Part shown: piece by piece, positions 43,486 to 54,322 of the stretch
Position numbering within the stretch: position 1 is the stretch's first letter
Layout of the letters: each line of letters opens with the position of its first letter
Source: Capillidium heterosporum
Lineage: Eukaryota; Entomophthoromycota; Entomophthoromycetes; Entomophthorales; Capillidiaceae
DNA: 64,000 nucleotides
Assembly (NCBI GenBank): GCA_016630905.1
Contig: WBMQ01000009.1
Span: 1,054,001-1,118,000 of the forward strand
Reading direction: 5' to 3'
The notes under the pieces: model-generated
Told to the model about the DNA's origin: nothing
What the model saw: the letters and a program-made list of their open reading frames with translations, nothing else
Databases searched by the model: none
Made by a program: the position numbers and the translations under genes

Positions 43486-45276
43486 ATGTTATTACTCAAA
43501 TTACCCTTCCTCCTACTTCTCACCATTCAGCCGATATCGAGCCAGGTATATAAGCCCCCATCACCTAAAACCTACGACTTTATAGTGGTGGGAAGTGGTA
43601 TAGGTGGTGGTACGGTAGCCATCACTCTAGCTAAGAAGAATTATTCGGTACTTTTGGTAGAACTAGGTCCCAAATACAAATCTCCAATCGTAACTACTCC
43701 TATCTACTACCAGCGTGCTTCAGCGGACAAGAATATCAACCTCAACTACAAAGTCAACTATTACAAAGATAAAAGGCCCACCGATTTGGACAACTACTAT
43801 TACAGTAGGGTAGGTGGCTTGGGAGGATGCTCCATCCACAATGTCATGATCTCTTTGCTACCAAATACTTCTGACTTTGATTTAATGGCCAACTTGACTT
43901 CTGATAAAAGTTGGAACGAAAAGGAAGTGCGGGCCAAGTACTTGAAGCAGATGGAACGCAACGACAGTCCCAAGTTGGTACGTAAGCAAGACCACGGTTT
44001 TGACGGTTGGTTCCCCGTATCATATCGTAATATCAGCAATGAATTCAAATTGGATAGGCAGAGTCAACAAATAGTAGATATATTCATGCCCGATCCCTTT
44101 GTCGACGTCAACGGCTACGACCAAAGTGGTAAGTTGAACAGTGACAAGGAAGGAAACATCCTCATGCCAGCTGCCATTGATAGCGTCAACTTCAACCGGT
44201 TCGACTATATCGATTTAATCGAAAGTGCCCAAAGGAAGTACAAGTTAGATGTATGGACCGATACCTTAGTTACTAAAGTCTTGTTAGATAAGGATAACAA
44301 GGCAATTGGTATAAATTACAGCAAGGGTAAGTATATATACGGTCCATCTATTCAGTTCAGCAATGAAAATTTAAAGCAGGTAGTCAATGGTACTGTTAAA
44401 GTCAGCAAGGAAGTTATTTTAGCTGGCGGCGCCTTCAATTCTCCTCAAATTCTCATGCTAAGTGGTATCGGACCTAAAGACCAATTGAAAAAGTTCGACA
44501 TTGATGTCAAGGTAGACCTGCCAGGTGTAGGTAAAAATTTGATGGATAAACACGTCGTACCTCTAGTTACCACTTTTCCCAATGATCTCAACATCTTTGA
44601 GGGGTGTAAATTCGGTACCGATATCAATGATCCTTGCTACAAGAGATACGTTGAAAAGAAGGAAGGGCCCTATACATTCAACTTCAACATTGTCGGCCAA
44701 CTCAAGAAATCCACCCCTAAATTGGAGGATCCCGATTTGTTCATCGCCACCGTCTTAGGAGCTTCCAAAAATTTGCCGATACCCAACTCCCAATTCAACG
44801 GAACATTAACTTCAGTTATCTTCAAAGCCAAACCCAAAAATTTTGGTAACCTACAACTAACTACTAATTCGCCTTACCACCAACTGGAGATCAACTTTGA
44901 AAAGTTTACTGATGCTGACGATGAGACCGACCTTGAGGTACTGAAGGATGCCATACGATCTCGAGTGCAAAGTTTGAACAAGTTGACTTACAATTCTACG
45001 GTCCAGATCCCACTCACTTTTGAGACCGACGATTTGAAGTTCGATGAGTATATTAGGAACAACATGATCGGGTTCCACATCTGCTGCACGAATAAAGTTG
45101 GTCTAGATAGTGATAAGAACGCTGTTTTGGATGGTAGATTTAGAGTTCGAGGCACTAAGGGATTAAGGGTCGTCGATGCTAGTGTTTTTCCTAAGCCACC
45201 AGGCTACTTCCCTGCTTTGTTTACCCATCTCTTGGCCATGAAGGCAGCCGATTATATCGATGCCGAATATAAATAA
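43486..45276 (+). CDS. Secreted GMC oxidoreductase
   Basis: A single exon encodes 596 residues. MLLLKLPFLLLLTIQPISSQ is a signal peptide. The FAD-binding motif YDFIVVGSGIGGGTVAITLA and the following acidic VLLVELG lie at residues 29-65. The second GMC signature is at about 295-330 (VSKEVILAGGAFNSPQILML, SGIGP). The C-terminal block has FHICCTNKVG, LDGRFRVRGTKGLRVVDAS and AMKAADYI. It should be an FAD-dependent alcohol, sugar or choline oxidase/dehydrogenase acting outside the cell. The histidine of HPxGT is kept (FHICC), but the second catalytic position, His/Asn in the usual GN/GH motif before the last helix, reads PPGYFPALF here. Substrate cannot be told. Confidence 0.88.
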   Translation: MLLLKLPFLLLLTIQPISSQVYKPPSPKTYDFIVVGSGIGGGTVAITLAKKNYSVLLVELGPKYKSPIVTTPIYYQRASADKNINLNYKVNYYKDKRPTDLDNYYYSRVGGLGGCSIHNVMISLLPNTSDFDLMANLTSDKSWNEKEVRAKYLKQMERNDSPKLVRKQDHGFDGWFPVSYRNISNEFKLDRQSQQIVDIFMPDPFVDVNGYDQSGKLNSDKEGNILMPAAIDSVNFNRFDYIDLIESAQRKYKLDVWTDTLVTKVLLDKDNKAIGINYSKGKYIYGPSIQFSNENLKQVVNGTVKVSKEVILAGGAFNSPQILMLSGIGPKDQLKKFDIDVKVDLPGVGKNLMDKHVVPLVTTFPNDLNIFEGCKFGTDINDPCYKRYVEKKEGPYTFNFNIVGQLKKSTPKLEDPDLFIATVLGASKNLPIPNSQFNGTLTSVIFKAKPKNFGNLQLTTNSPYHQLEINFEKFTDADDETDLEVLKDAIRSRVQSLNKLTYNSTVQIPLTFETDDLKFDEYIRNNMIGFHICCTNKVGLDSDKNAVLDGRFRVRGTKGLRVVDASVFPKPPGYFPALFTHLLAMKAADYIDAEYK

Positions 45277-45634
45277 AGTTTTCATTTTTTTAATAAAGTT
45301 TGGAAAGATAAAGTCAGTGTATTTTTACCTATCAATATACATCTCTTCTATTAATAGTATAATAGATCTACTAGAAACTTCATTTCAGATATTTAATTTG
45401 GTTTTCAATTACAGTAAAAAATAGCTCAACTACGACACCATTGTTTTCGAATATCAAGATTATATATATACTGTAGAAATAGTAATAGAGTAAAAGGTAA
45501 ATGTAAATGTAAAATTAGATGAAGGCTGAATTTAATAGGATAAAATGTTAGCAAAGATGCTGGTACCCATATGATGAAGGTATCTTCATCAACTGGCAAT
45601 TAACTAGCCTTTAGCAAAATATATCCTCCAAACC
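45277..45634. other. Intergenic between GMC gene and LRR relic
   Basis: AT-rich with no recognised feature. Confidence 0.5.
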
Positions 45635-47053
45635 TCAATTCTGTTCCAGCCTTCCAACTCTTACCAATTCCTTGTACCAATTACAAAACCAACTTTCGAG
45701 ATATTTAGAGGTAACTCCTAGGTCGATGAAAGCCAGCTTTGTAAAATTTGGATTGTTTCCTAACACTGAATCCAAGTCAACGTCTTCAAATGCTCTCTTT
45801 GAAAATGTACTTTAAAATGGCGAAATGAAGGCTGCTCTATAAAGTTTGTAAAAGCCCAATTTATGTCAATCGGCTTTAATTGACAAACTGTTAAGCTAGA
45901 TAAAAGGATGAATGTTAAAGAGAGAGGACTCAATAGGACTGTAAAGGGACAAAGCCTTCAAACTACTTGGTTGAGTAAGTAAACCTTCCATATATGAGCT
46001 TTCACACTCACTAAACCTATTTAGTGTCAATCATTGAGCTGATACAAGTTATGTGGTCGGTTTAAATGCGAACTTTGCAGTAGACTGGCACCAAGTTTAA
46101 GTAGGTGAACCCACCTACCACTTGGGATTATAGGTCCACTTAAACTTTATACTTAGACACTTCAAGCTAAACAAGTAATCTCTTTTAGTTAAGCAATCGA
46201 CGATTTTTAGTCGAACTCTATTAAGAAACACATATAGACGTAAAAGATTGGAAAATATAGATGGGTAGTAGATAAGTGGTACATTTATGCTTACCTTTGA
46301 GCCTGATGCTGGGATTTAATTTTCACAGGTTGAGTAAATTCAAGTTGTTACTGCTAAAGAAGTTGGCATCTAAAGCTGTATAGTTTATATTAAAGTTTCG
46401 TAAGGTAACACTTTGGAGATTTGAAAGGGAGTTTGGAAAGTTACCGTTGAGATATAGCATTAACACTTTAAAGCCCTCGAAGGAATGGGTTAAGTTGATG
46501 GGGTCAACTATAAAAGTCAATGCTTCAAGTTGAGTGAATCCTTGTCCTTTGTAGTTTTAAAACTAGTCTACCTGGTCCGGCATTTCTATCTTGAAATATT
46601 TTTAGACTACTGTAGGCTTCCAATTTGATGATAAAATTATCTTTGATGAAGGGTTCGGGTAGGTAAATATCTTTGGGTTTAGAGATCAAAAGTAGATGTT
46701 GATCCCATAGTTGCCTTCGTATTTGGAACTTCATACTTTTGAGGTGTAACTCCCAAGCAGCTCTCTTTTGGTTTGTATAGTCAAAATCGTTTGTACTATT
46801 CGAACCTCTGTGCTTAGTGTTATAGTTCCAAATAAACTATAGTCGCCTTATATCCTTTTAAATCATTGAATAAGGTAGTGGTCTTGGTAAAGGGATAAAT
46901 CACTGTAAATGTCGGTAGTAACAGCCGACTGCAGATATTTATTAGTTTTGTTCAAAGTTAGATTTTCTCCCAGTTGGTAATACTCAAGGCTTCTTTCAAT
47001 ATATTTGGTTCAAGCTAGATATTAAAGGGGGCTTGGGCCATATTATCTTATAG
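45635..47053 (-). pseudogene. F-box/LRR (RNI-like) gene, probably broken
   Basis: The minus strand carries leucine-rich-repeat-like segments in separate frames. An F-box-like start lies near 47050 (MAQAPFNI, EALSITNWEKI) with in-frame stops close by. PKDIYLPEPFIKDNFIIKLE is at about 46680, LMLYLNGNFPNSLSNLQSVT at about 46450, and a C-terminal piece FTKLAFIDLGVTSKYLESWF ends at TGA 45635. Introns may explain some breaks, but the stops at the N-terminus have no clear splice rescue. F-box/LRR proteins select substrates for SCF ubiquitin ligases. I read it as a decaying member of an expanded family. Confidence 0.4.
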
Positions 47054-47664
47054 GCCGATTTTAGAATGAATTCGTGATATAAAAAGAAAAGATAGATGCT
47101 GCTCTTCATATATTTGTTTGTTTAATAAGTTGTTGGTTAAAGGATATTATGAATTTTATACTTATAAGTGTGTAATTTTTTACAGTTAGTTTTATTTTCA
47201 AAGATGGATAAGTTTCTATTTACCATTATATTTAGTAAAATTATCTAGTTTTTAATAAATTCGACTGTAAAAAGGCATACTATTTTCTTGGATAGAATGA
47301 TATTCATTATTTTTAATAATTAAAAGATTCTATTAGGTTTATAATAGATAGTAGCTAGTTCAGATATAAACTCTCAACTATAAATATAATTCCTCAATTC
47401 AAGCCCTTTGACTAGATTTTATACTCCTAGCTTAGTGCCCTTCAACCTAGTATATATTAGCAATGCCATTTATTATAGTGGCATCTTTTTACTACACTTA
47501 TTTCAATAAATTGTGCCATATTCCCAAACTCTTACTCCTTTTCCAACTCTACTCTCTATCCAATCACTTTTCAATACAATTTCACCTACCACCAAATTTG
47601 CGATTAGATTCAAGATCGATAACAGATAGAGCTTCAACCATATCTTTACGAAACTTAGAACACG
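47054..47664. other. Intergenic upstream of NDUFB8
   Basis: AT-rich; it includes the NDUFB8 promoter in its last part. No other feature was recognised. Confidence 0.5.
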
Positions 47665-48290
47665 ATGCTGACTAAAGGTTTGAGCAAGCGAGCACTCGGT
47701 CTCAGTACCGGCATGAAGTTGAGTCAACCTATGCTACGAAGCTTCTACGCCACCCAGAAGAAGGAGATCTACCAGGAAGAGCCTATGTTGCCCGAAGATT
47801 ACCCTCACTTACCTTTGAACAACTACCAACGTAGAAATCCCATGGATATACGATGACCAGCAGGACCGTCGTAATTTCGATGAGCCCGTAAACTTGAAAT
47901 TTTCAAACTTTTTATTTACCATATTTTTGCTTTTTATTGCAATTTAGTTGAACGAACAAGATGAAATTTTAACGGTTTGGGGTCCCGATCAGTACGACTA
48001 CCCTGTTTCTAAAGCTGCTTTCGAATTGTTCTTCGTAGCTTGTACCATCGCCTTTGGTTCTTATATTTACTATTTCAATGCTCCCAAATTGGATGCTGTA
48101 TATATCATTTTAAACTTTTGATTAGTAACTCAAATATCTTAGGTTCGTCGTTCCTTCCCCTTCGATGGCTTACGTGAAGAATTGGGTAATGACCCCAGCA
48201 CCAAGGAAAACTCAAGAGTTGTCGTAAATTTTTAAATTTAGGTACCTACTTATACTTTTTTAGGCTCGTAGTCCTGATGCTGATGAGTAA
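47665..48290 (+). CDS. NDUFB8: Complex I subunit NDUFB8, with a +1 frame break in exon 1
   Basis: This is an accessory membrane-arm subunit of NADH:ubiquinone oxidoreductase. Four exons (47665-47887, 47948-48097, 48143-48223, 48264-48290) total 481 nt, one more than a multiple of three. The N-terminus (MLTKGLSKRALGLSTGM...RSFYATQ) is a presequence. DYPHLPLNNYQRRNP precedes the break; IYDDQQDRRNFDEP follows it in the +1 frame. A single transmembrane helix (AAFELFFVACTIAFGSYIYYF) and RRSFPFDGLREELGNDP follow. The shift falls at CCC-ATG-G (about 47839-47845): unshifted reading stops at a TGA shortly after. Reading CCC then skipping A gives a tryptophan. Either one extra base in the assembly or real +1 shifting fits; a dead gene is unlikely because the rest is clean. 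Confidence 0.8.
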
Positions 48291-49360
48291 ATTTGAACTT
48301 TACTTTTTGGGATATAAAGAATAGTAGCGGTATATGTAATTTACTTTTTGTATCTGTTATATAGACAAGTTTTAATTTGTAATTAGTGGCCTTATAACCT
48401 TTCTTTTGATGTTTAGTTAATTTTTAGCAAAATATAGAATGTAATTTTAAAGTAGGCTCCATTTATTAGTTAGCTATAATTATATCCCACTCTATTATTT
48501 AATTTAGCCTCTATTTAGTATATATATCGGTTATACTTAAATATATCTATTAATTTTTTGTCTTTACATCTAACTTGGCTCTAATCAAAAAGCTCACTTA
48601 GAGATAAGACTTGCAGACAAATAAATATAGGTAAGTCGATACTCCTTCAAAGTAGAAGAAATTGAAGAAACTTATAAAGCTTAATATGTAAAGCTCAATT
48701 TACACAACTTCCCTCTGCCAAAGAAGCCAAAGTCTAATCTGATAGTCTTTCAAGTTCTTGATTGAAACTGTATTTTATACCAGAACAAAAACATTAAATT
48801 ATAATCAGGTTGTGTTACAATATCAAAAGTCTATTGGAATTTAAGGACTAGCTCCGTTCCATCTTACTACAAGTACCTAACAACAATACTATGGGTAAAA
48901 ATTAGTTCAAATATTCATAGATTTAAAGCTCACTACTTGTAAAAGTAGGTTGTTTTATTCTCTATAGAACGCCAACTCTATCTGTAAATTCGAACGATAG
49001 TGCATGTAGCACTAACTACTATACCTTACAGATGCTACTAAAGCGATAGTAACTGGAATGGGGTTGTTAGCCAAAGGCATTGTTAAGGAAGCGTATCCAA
49101 CACTTTAAGCATCTAGTTTTGTTGAAAGTTATGTGATTTAGTAATTGGATTAAAATGACTGTCCCCTTACTAATGCATTAGTAAATAATATATATATCAT
49201 TTAAATAAAGACTTGCTAATAAATAAACAAGTATATTAAAGAATTGCAGCTATAAATAATCATAAGGCATTTTTAAATAACTTGGTTGAAAATTTCGAAA
49301 TAGAAACATATTGCTTGGGGTTAGATTGATCATCAGACAAGTGAACTTATAGCAATATGC
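48291..49360. other. Intergenic between convergent NDUFB8 and RING genes
   Basis: AT-rich, with no recognised gene or repeat. Confidence 0.55.
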
Positions 49361-50792
49361 TTAAGCATCCTCCACCGGTGGCTCAGCAGAGCCAGTGATA
49401 TCCCGCTTACATAGAGGGCAGGTCCGGTTCTGCTTGAGCCACTCGTCGACGCAATCGAGATGGTAGTGATGGTTGCACAGCATATACCTGATGGACTCGC
49501 CATCCTCATACTCCGTCAAGCAGATGGCACAAACAGCGTCAACCTCTTCTTGGATCTTGATGATAGGAAACTTCTTCTGCTTGGATGACTGTTGAGAGGC
49601 TGGTTTACCACTGCGGCTGCGTACGAACAACGATCGGAAGAGAGATTTTTTAGGCGATTTTGTTGAACTCGCCGTGTTAGTTGTATCGTTGGTCGTAGTA
49701 GGCGAAACGGAGTCAGGTCCTGTAGGGGATGTTGTCCTATTGACAATACTAAGGTCCTTGTCGAATTTGAATATGGGAAGTTTGTCAATTAACTCAACAG
49801 GGGCCCCTATACCAGTTGCTTCACCGACCCGCAACATACGCATGACGACTAGAACGCATGGTAGGCAGAAGATAACGGCACCACAGAAGAAGACAGGTAT
49901 AGTTATGATGAAGTAACCAACTACGATCAAGGTTACGCTGTAGTAGAAGAGGAGGGGATTGACTTGAGCACAGGTCTTGGCAGTGAAGATTAGGTAGTTG
50001 CCGACAACAAACAAAAGCATGGCGAATACATCCATTATCGATCTTGCCCTACAGCAAGTTAGTAAAGTTTAAGAAAGCGAAATACCTGTCGACCCAAGCA
50101 TTCAAAGCTGATCGAGTGTTGCTCCTTGGCGGCCTCAAGTAGTACATGATGGTTATTGGTAATGAGATTAATAGCCTCAGTAGGTATAAAAGAATAAATA
50201 TCTCCAGTTGGTTCTGACAATCGTTATTCCAAGTCAACCCTAAGATTACCGAACTGGTTATAATCTAAAAAGGATAAGTTGAAGTTTGCAAAATAGAGTT
50301 ACTTGAACTAAACTGGAAACGACACTAATAATGAGCAGGAGCTTAGAGGTACGCGATATGTTCTGATAGCTGCGATGCAGATGGTTGAACCAATTTCTTC
50401 GAATGCTGGTGGCGTTGGCCGATATACCGTCATGGGTATTTAAATTACTGAGCTTGGTTCAAGTTGCTGGAGTTATTCAATATGAACTGGGAAGGTTGAG
50501 CTGTTATCGTCTCACTTGTCAAATTGTTTCTGCTGCTGGTAATGTCCACATCAGGGGTATCAATTGGGATAGAAGTTAAAGTAGGTTCGGGACTTACTCG
50601 GTTCGTTGAAGGCGTAAATATAGCGACGTTGGAATCGCAATAAACACGTTCGCTTAAGTCATCCTGCCTGTTTAAGTTGGAAACTATACTACGTTCACCT
50701 AGGATGCTTGAGGTTGAAGGTTTGGCAGTGTTGGCGGAAATATGATCCAGCTCGACTTCAATACCGCTACCACGCTTACTGCTGCCGGTCAT
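49361..50792 (-). CDS. Multi-pass membrane RING-H2 E3 ubiquitin ligase, copy A
   Basis: Four exons chain in frame from ATG at 50792 to TAA at 49361. The N-terminal 115 residues are disordered and Ser/Thr/Asn-rich. About four hydrophobic helices follow across exons 2-4 ([72 protein letters not shown]). Then comes a Ser/Thr/Lys-rich linker with LPIFKFDKD and a C-terminal RING-H2: [17 protein letters not shown] with spacing C-x2-C-x14-C-x-H-x2-H-x2-C-x10-C-x2-C. A membrane-anchored ubiquitin ligase, probably of endosome, ER or vacuole, is inferred. The next gene upstream on the same strand is a diverged tandem copy. An overlapping short frame at 50776-51012 could act as an upstream ORF. Confidence 0.8.
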
Positions 50793-52067
50793 GACACTTT
50801 ATTATAGGGTTGTTGGTAGTTTGGAATAAACAGTCACTATATAAAAACGGCTTTTGGCCAAAGATTGAGTTGGACAAAATACAATTGCTAATCATTTTCT
50901 TTGAAATGGCTGGTAAATTCCAAGAACTGGTAAAATGATCTAAGGGTTGATAGCCAATCATAGCTTTGAATTTGGATAAAAGGGACAACCTTCCAGATTT
51001 GCTTGGATCCATCAGCAGAATTAGTTGGGATCAGAAGTTGTTGCCAATCAATTTGTTCGATTGGAAGGGATATGCTTTGTAAGTTGGGGCTTTAAAGGAT
51101 TTTCTAGGATTGGCTATTCCTTATGTTTGGAAATACTATCAGAATTCTTGATAGCTTAGTTTATAAGTTCTTATAAAATTTTTGAACACAGGGATAATTT
51201 CCTTACAAATATATTATTGATTCAGGTCAACACTTAGTTGAACCACCAAAAATATTTATATAAAGACCCATCTGTTAGTGAAGAACGTCTATAGAGTGTA
51301 GTGTTTAGCAAACTAGTAAATTCCATAATTTTCATGTTTGATCATCATCGTCTAGGTATAAAAAGTAGAGGTATACACGGCAGTTTCAATGCTATAAGAA
51401 TTTGTAGCTATTCTTTATTCTTAGCTAGTATATCACACAAATTTACCAATTAGCTTGTTCAAAAGTAAGATAATCAAGTAAATCACTATACTTTCAAATA
51501 GACATTGTGTATGCTGTTTAAAGTCAAGTGGTATATAAGCTCTTGCTAAGGCCCTAGCTACTTACATCTAAATATACTTTCATACAATCCATACGTCTTT
51601 TACTATAAGCTTCTACTTTTTATAAACTAGAATAGATATGAAATTGAAGATACTTTACCTAATCTTATACTGATTCTATTCATATAATAGTCAATTCAAT
51701 GGAAAAACCGTGTTACTATAGTTTATAGAAGATAGTAAGAGCACTCTATAAACTGACAAATATACTGGCTAAATATTTGTAACCTAACAAAATGCTCTTC
51801 TATTTAATTCATCACTAAACTAAAAGATATAAAGTTACTACAATAGTAAGCTTACTAAATATATCAAACCATCAAAACCAAAACTGTACATTTACCCTAA
51901 AGAATTCTTAATTTACTAATGAAATAGCACCTAGTTTTTAAATGGCTTTACAAACGATCTTATCAGTCCAAAGCAAACTTTTATTTACTAGGTTTAAAGT
52001 TAAAATACAGAAATATACACAGGCCTTTCAAACATTAACAATATATCAATGCATTACGCTTACTAGA
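50793..52067. other. Intergenic between the two RING genes
   Basis: No separate gene was recognised. A 78-codon minus-strand frame (51012-50776) overlaps the RING copy A start and may lie in its 5' leader. Confidence 0.5.
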
Positions 52068-53421
52068 TTAATAGTGGTTGTCGATCTTGCGTTTACATAT
52101 GGGACATTTTGGCTTCTGCAGCAACCACTCATCAATACATTCCTTGTGGTAGTGGTGGTCGCATCTCAACAATCTAATGCAATCCCCATCCTCATACTGA
52201 GTTAAGCAGATAGTACAGTTGATATCGACTTCCTTGAGTTCCTTCTCCATAGTCCTAACATTCTCTTCCAGGATTCGTTGGATTTCAACTTTTCGAAACT
52301 TAGAAAGCCAAACCTTGGTACTAAAGAAGAACCGCTTCATTCGACTATCAGTGTTTAGTGTAGGTTGCAAGCCCTTTAGCCAGTGCTTGGACCTTTATCG
52401 TATTTTAAAATGGGAAGTTCATTGATCATTGCCACTCGCGATTTGGAAAAGAGTCGGTTAAAGGCGATTATGGTGCATCCGATAGGGAATATAACTGGCA
52501 TTGCTACAAAGAAGCTGAACCGTAGTGGGTAATACTACGAATACTAACAGGACACTGTAGGCGATGAGAGCTAGGTTGTAAAAGTAGAGTAAGGGGTTTT
52601 CGACTGCACATTCAGTCCTTTTTAGAACTAAGTAGATGCTAAAGCTAAGTATACAGTACTCGAAGACCTTCAACAATACTCTTATTCTAAAGAAAATGTT
52701 ATAAGTCAATCGAGTATTGTTAAAAGTACCTGTAAGCGAATATGGATATCGAAGTTAGATGCCCATCAATGGAGGTTCTTAGATGGTACAAGATAGCTAT
52801 AGGTAACATAAAGGCGTACTTTACTATAAACAGGATAATAGGGACGTTAAAGTAGGGTGTGCAGGGCGAGTAGGTTGCTAGTATTAGGATTATAGGACTA
52901 ACACAGATCTATAAGATAATTAGTTAAAATATGTAACAAAAAGTTACCGGTAGTAGATCCAAGATTATGCTACGCATCACTTTAAACTTGTATCGCTTAG
53001 GCAAGCTTTCATACTTCTGTACTAGGGATGTAAACCAACTATTCGAATGGATCCCACTTGAAAAGTCATCTTGGCTTTGAGATAATATATTTTCATTCAA
53101 ACTGTGGGGGCTATTTTTTGCTAAATTTGAGTGTTGGATAGTTGAATCGTTTTTGGCAAAAACTGAATGTATCCCTTTCATATTCGAGTCTAAACCTCTT
53201 GAAGCTAACGATCCTGAAGTTGCCGATTTCTCATTGTAATCAACTGAATGTATAGTTATATCAACTTTATACTTGTTCTCTTGGGATTGACTATCTTCAT
53301 TGAATAATAGGCTTGTCTTTATTCTATCTATCTTCGTGTTGGAGCTTAACTTTACTTCAGTTGGCAGGTCAGTATCATGCTGTTCTTTAACACCTTTAAC
53401 GTTGTCATGTAAATCTTGCAT
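52068..53421 (-). CDS. Multi-pass membrane RING-H2 protein, copy B, with a frame break
   Basis: This is a tandem paralogue of the gene at 49361-50792. From ATG at 53421 comes a 155-residue polar region, then exons with hydrophobic helices (ISPIILILATYSP; VPIILFIVKYAFMLPIAILYHL; FEYCILSFSIYLVL; LIAYSVLLVFVVLP). INELPILKYDK is the equivalent of LPIFKFDK in copy A. The C-terminal RING-H2 keeps all ligands: CTIC, CDHHYHKEC, CPIC with the same spacing. Between LKYDK (about 52400) and the RING part, the frame changes by -1/+2 near AAAGGTCC without a convincing intron. One missing base, an odd intron or early decay could explain it. Confidence 0.6.
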
Positions 53422-54322
53422 CCCTTACTTCCTGTTGATAAACTATAGAGACCTTTAACCGTAGATAAAACGAAGAAATAGAAAGTAGCAAAATATATAA
53501 ACTATATAAAATCTTAGATAGGAAGCAGCTTTATAGGTAGCATTTAGGGAATTATGTTTAAGCTACCTGTTTCAGATCCATGGTGAAAACTGGAAAGAAC
53601 CTGAGCCTGATTTATGATGTGAATCCAATTACCAAAAGTTAAATTTAGACTGTTTTGATAACAACCGATTTTGCAAGTATTTGGATTGGAATGATTGCAC
53701 TGAATTTTGAAATTGTAATAAAAATATACTATAACGTTTAAGTTCCAGGACAGTTATTCCAGTACAGACCTAAATGAAATTTTGATTCGAACTATTCCGT
53801 CATAATCTATGCTTCAAAGTTAATTAGTTTTGTTATGTACATTATAATGCACCGGCATGCTAACGTCTTGGGCTTCAAAGCAATTAGTAGACGTTTCGGT
53901 AGATAGTGGTATATGCCAGGGTGTAATAGAGTTTTGCTATTCCTAGATTCAATAACAAACATTTAGAGAATTTTGAAACTATAATTTAATAATGATAAAG
54001 TTTGATTATCTTGAGTTTTGGGACAACTGTTCTGTTCTATGTCGGAATTTAATAAAGTACCATCCGATGCGATGATACATTTTGTTCTTAGAAATAATTA
54101 ACACCTTGCACCTTAAACCGATTTTTTTAACATATAAAATAGTGTCCCCATGAGTATAGCTAGCTATAGCCAATTAATATGCAATACTACTCCATTTATT
54201 TGATTAAACACTCATAATACTTTTGAAGTGCAATTTATCTGCGTGGATCAATGAACTCATAAAATTTATTAAATAGACTGACTTCATTTGGTAAGCTTCA
54301 AGTCAATAACATCCTTACCCAA
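53422..54322. other. Intergenic, AT-rich
   Basis: This is the divergent upstream region of RING copy B and the ALKBH7-like gene. Nothing was recognised. Confidence 0.55.
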
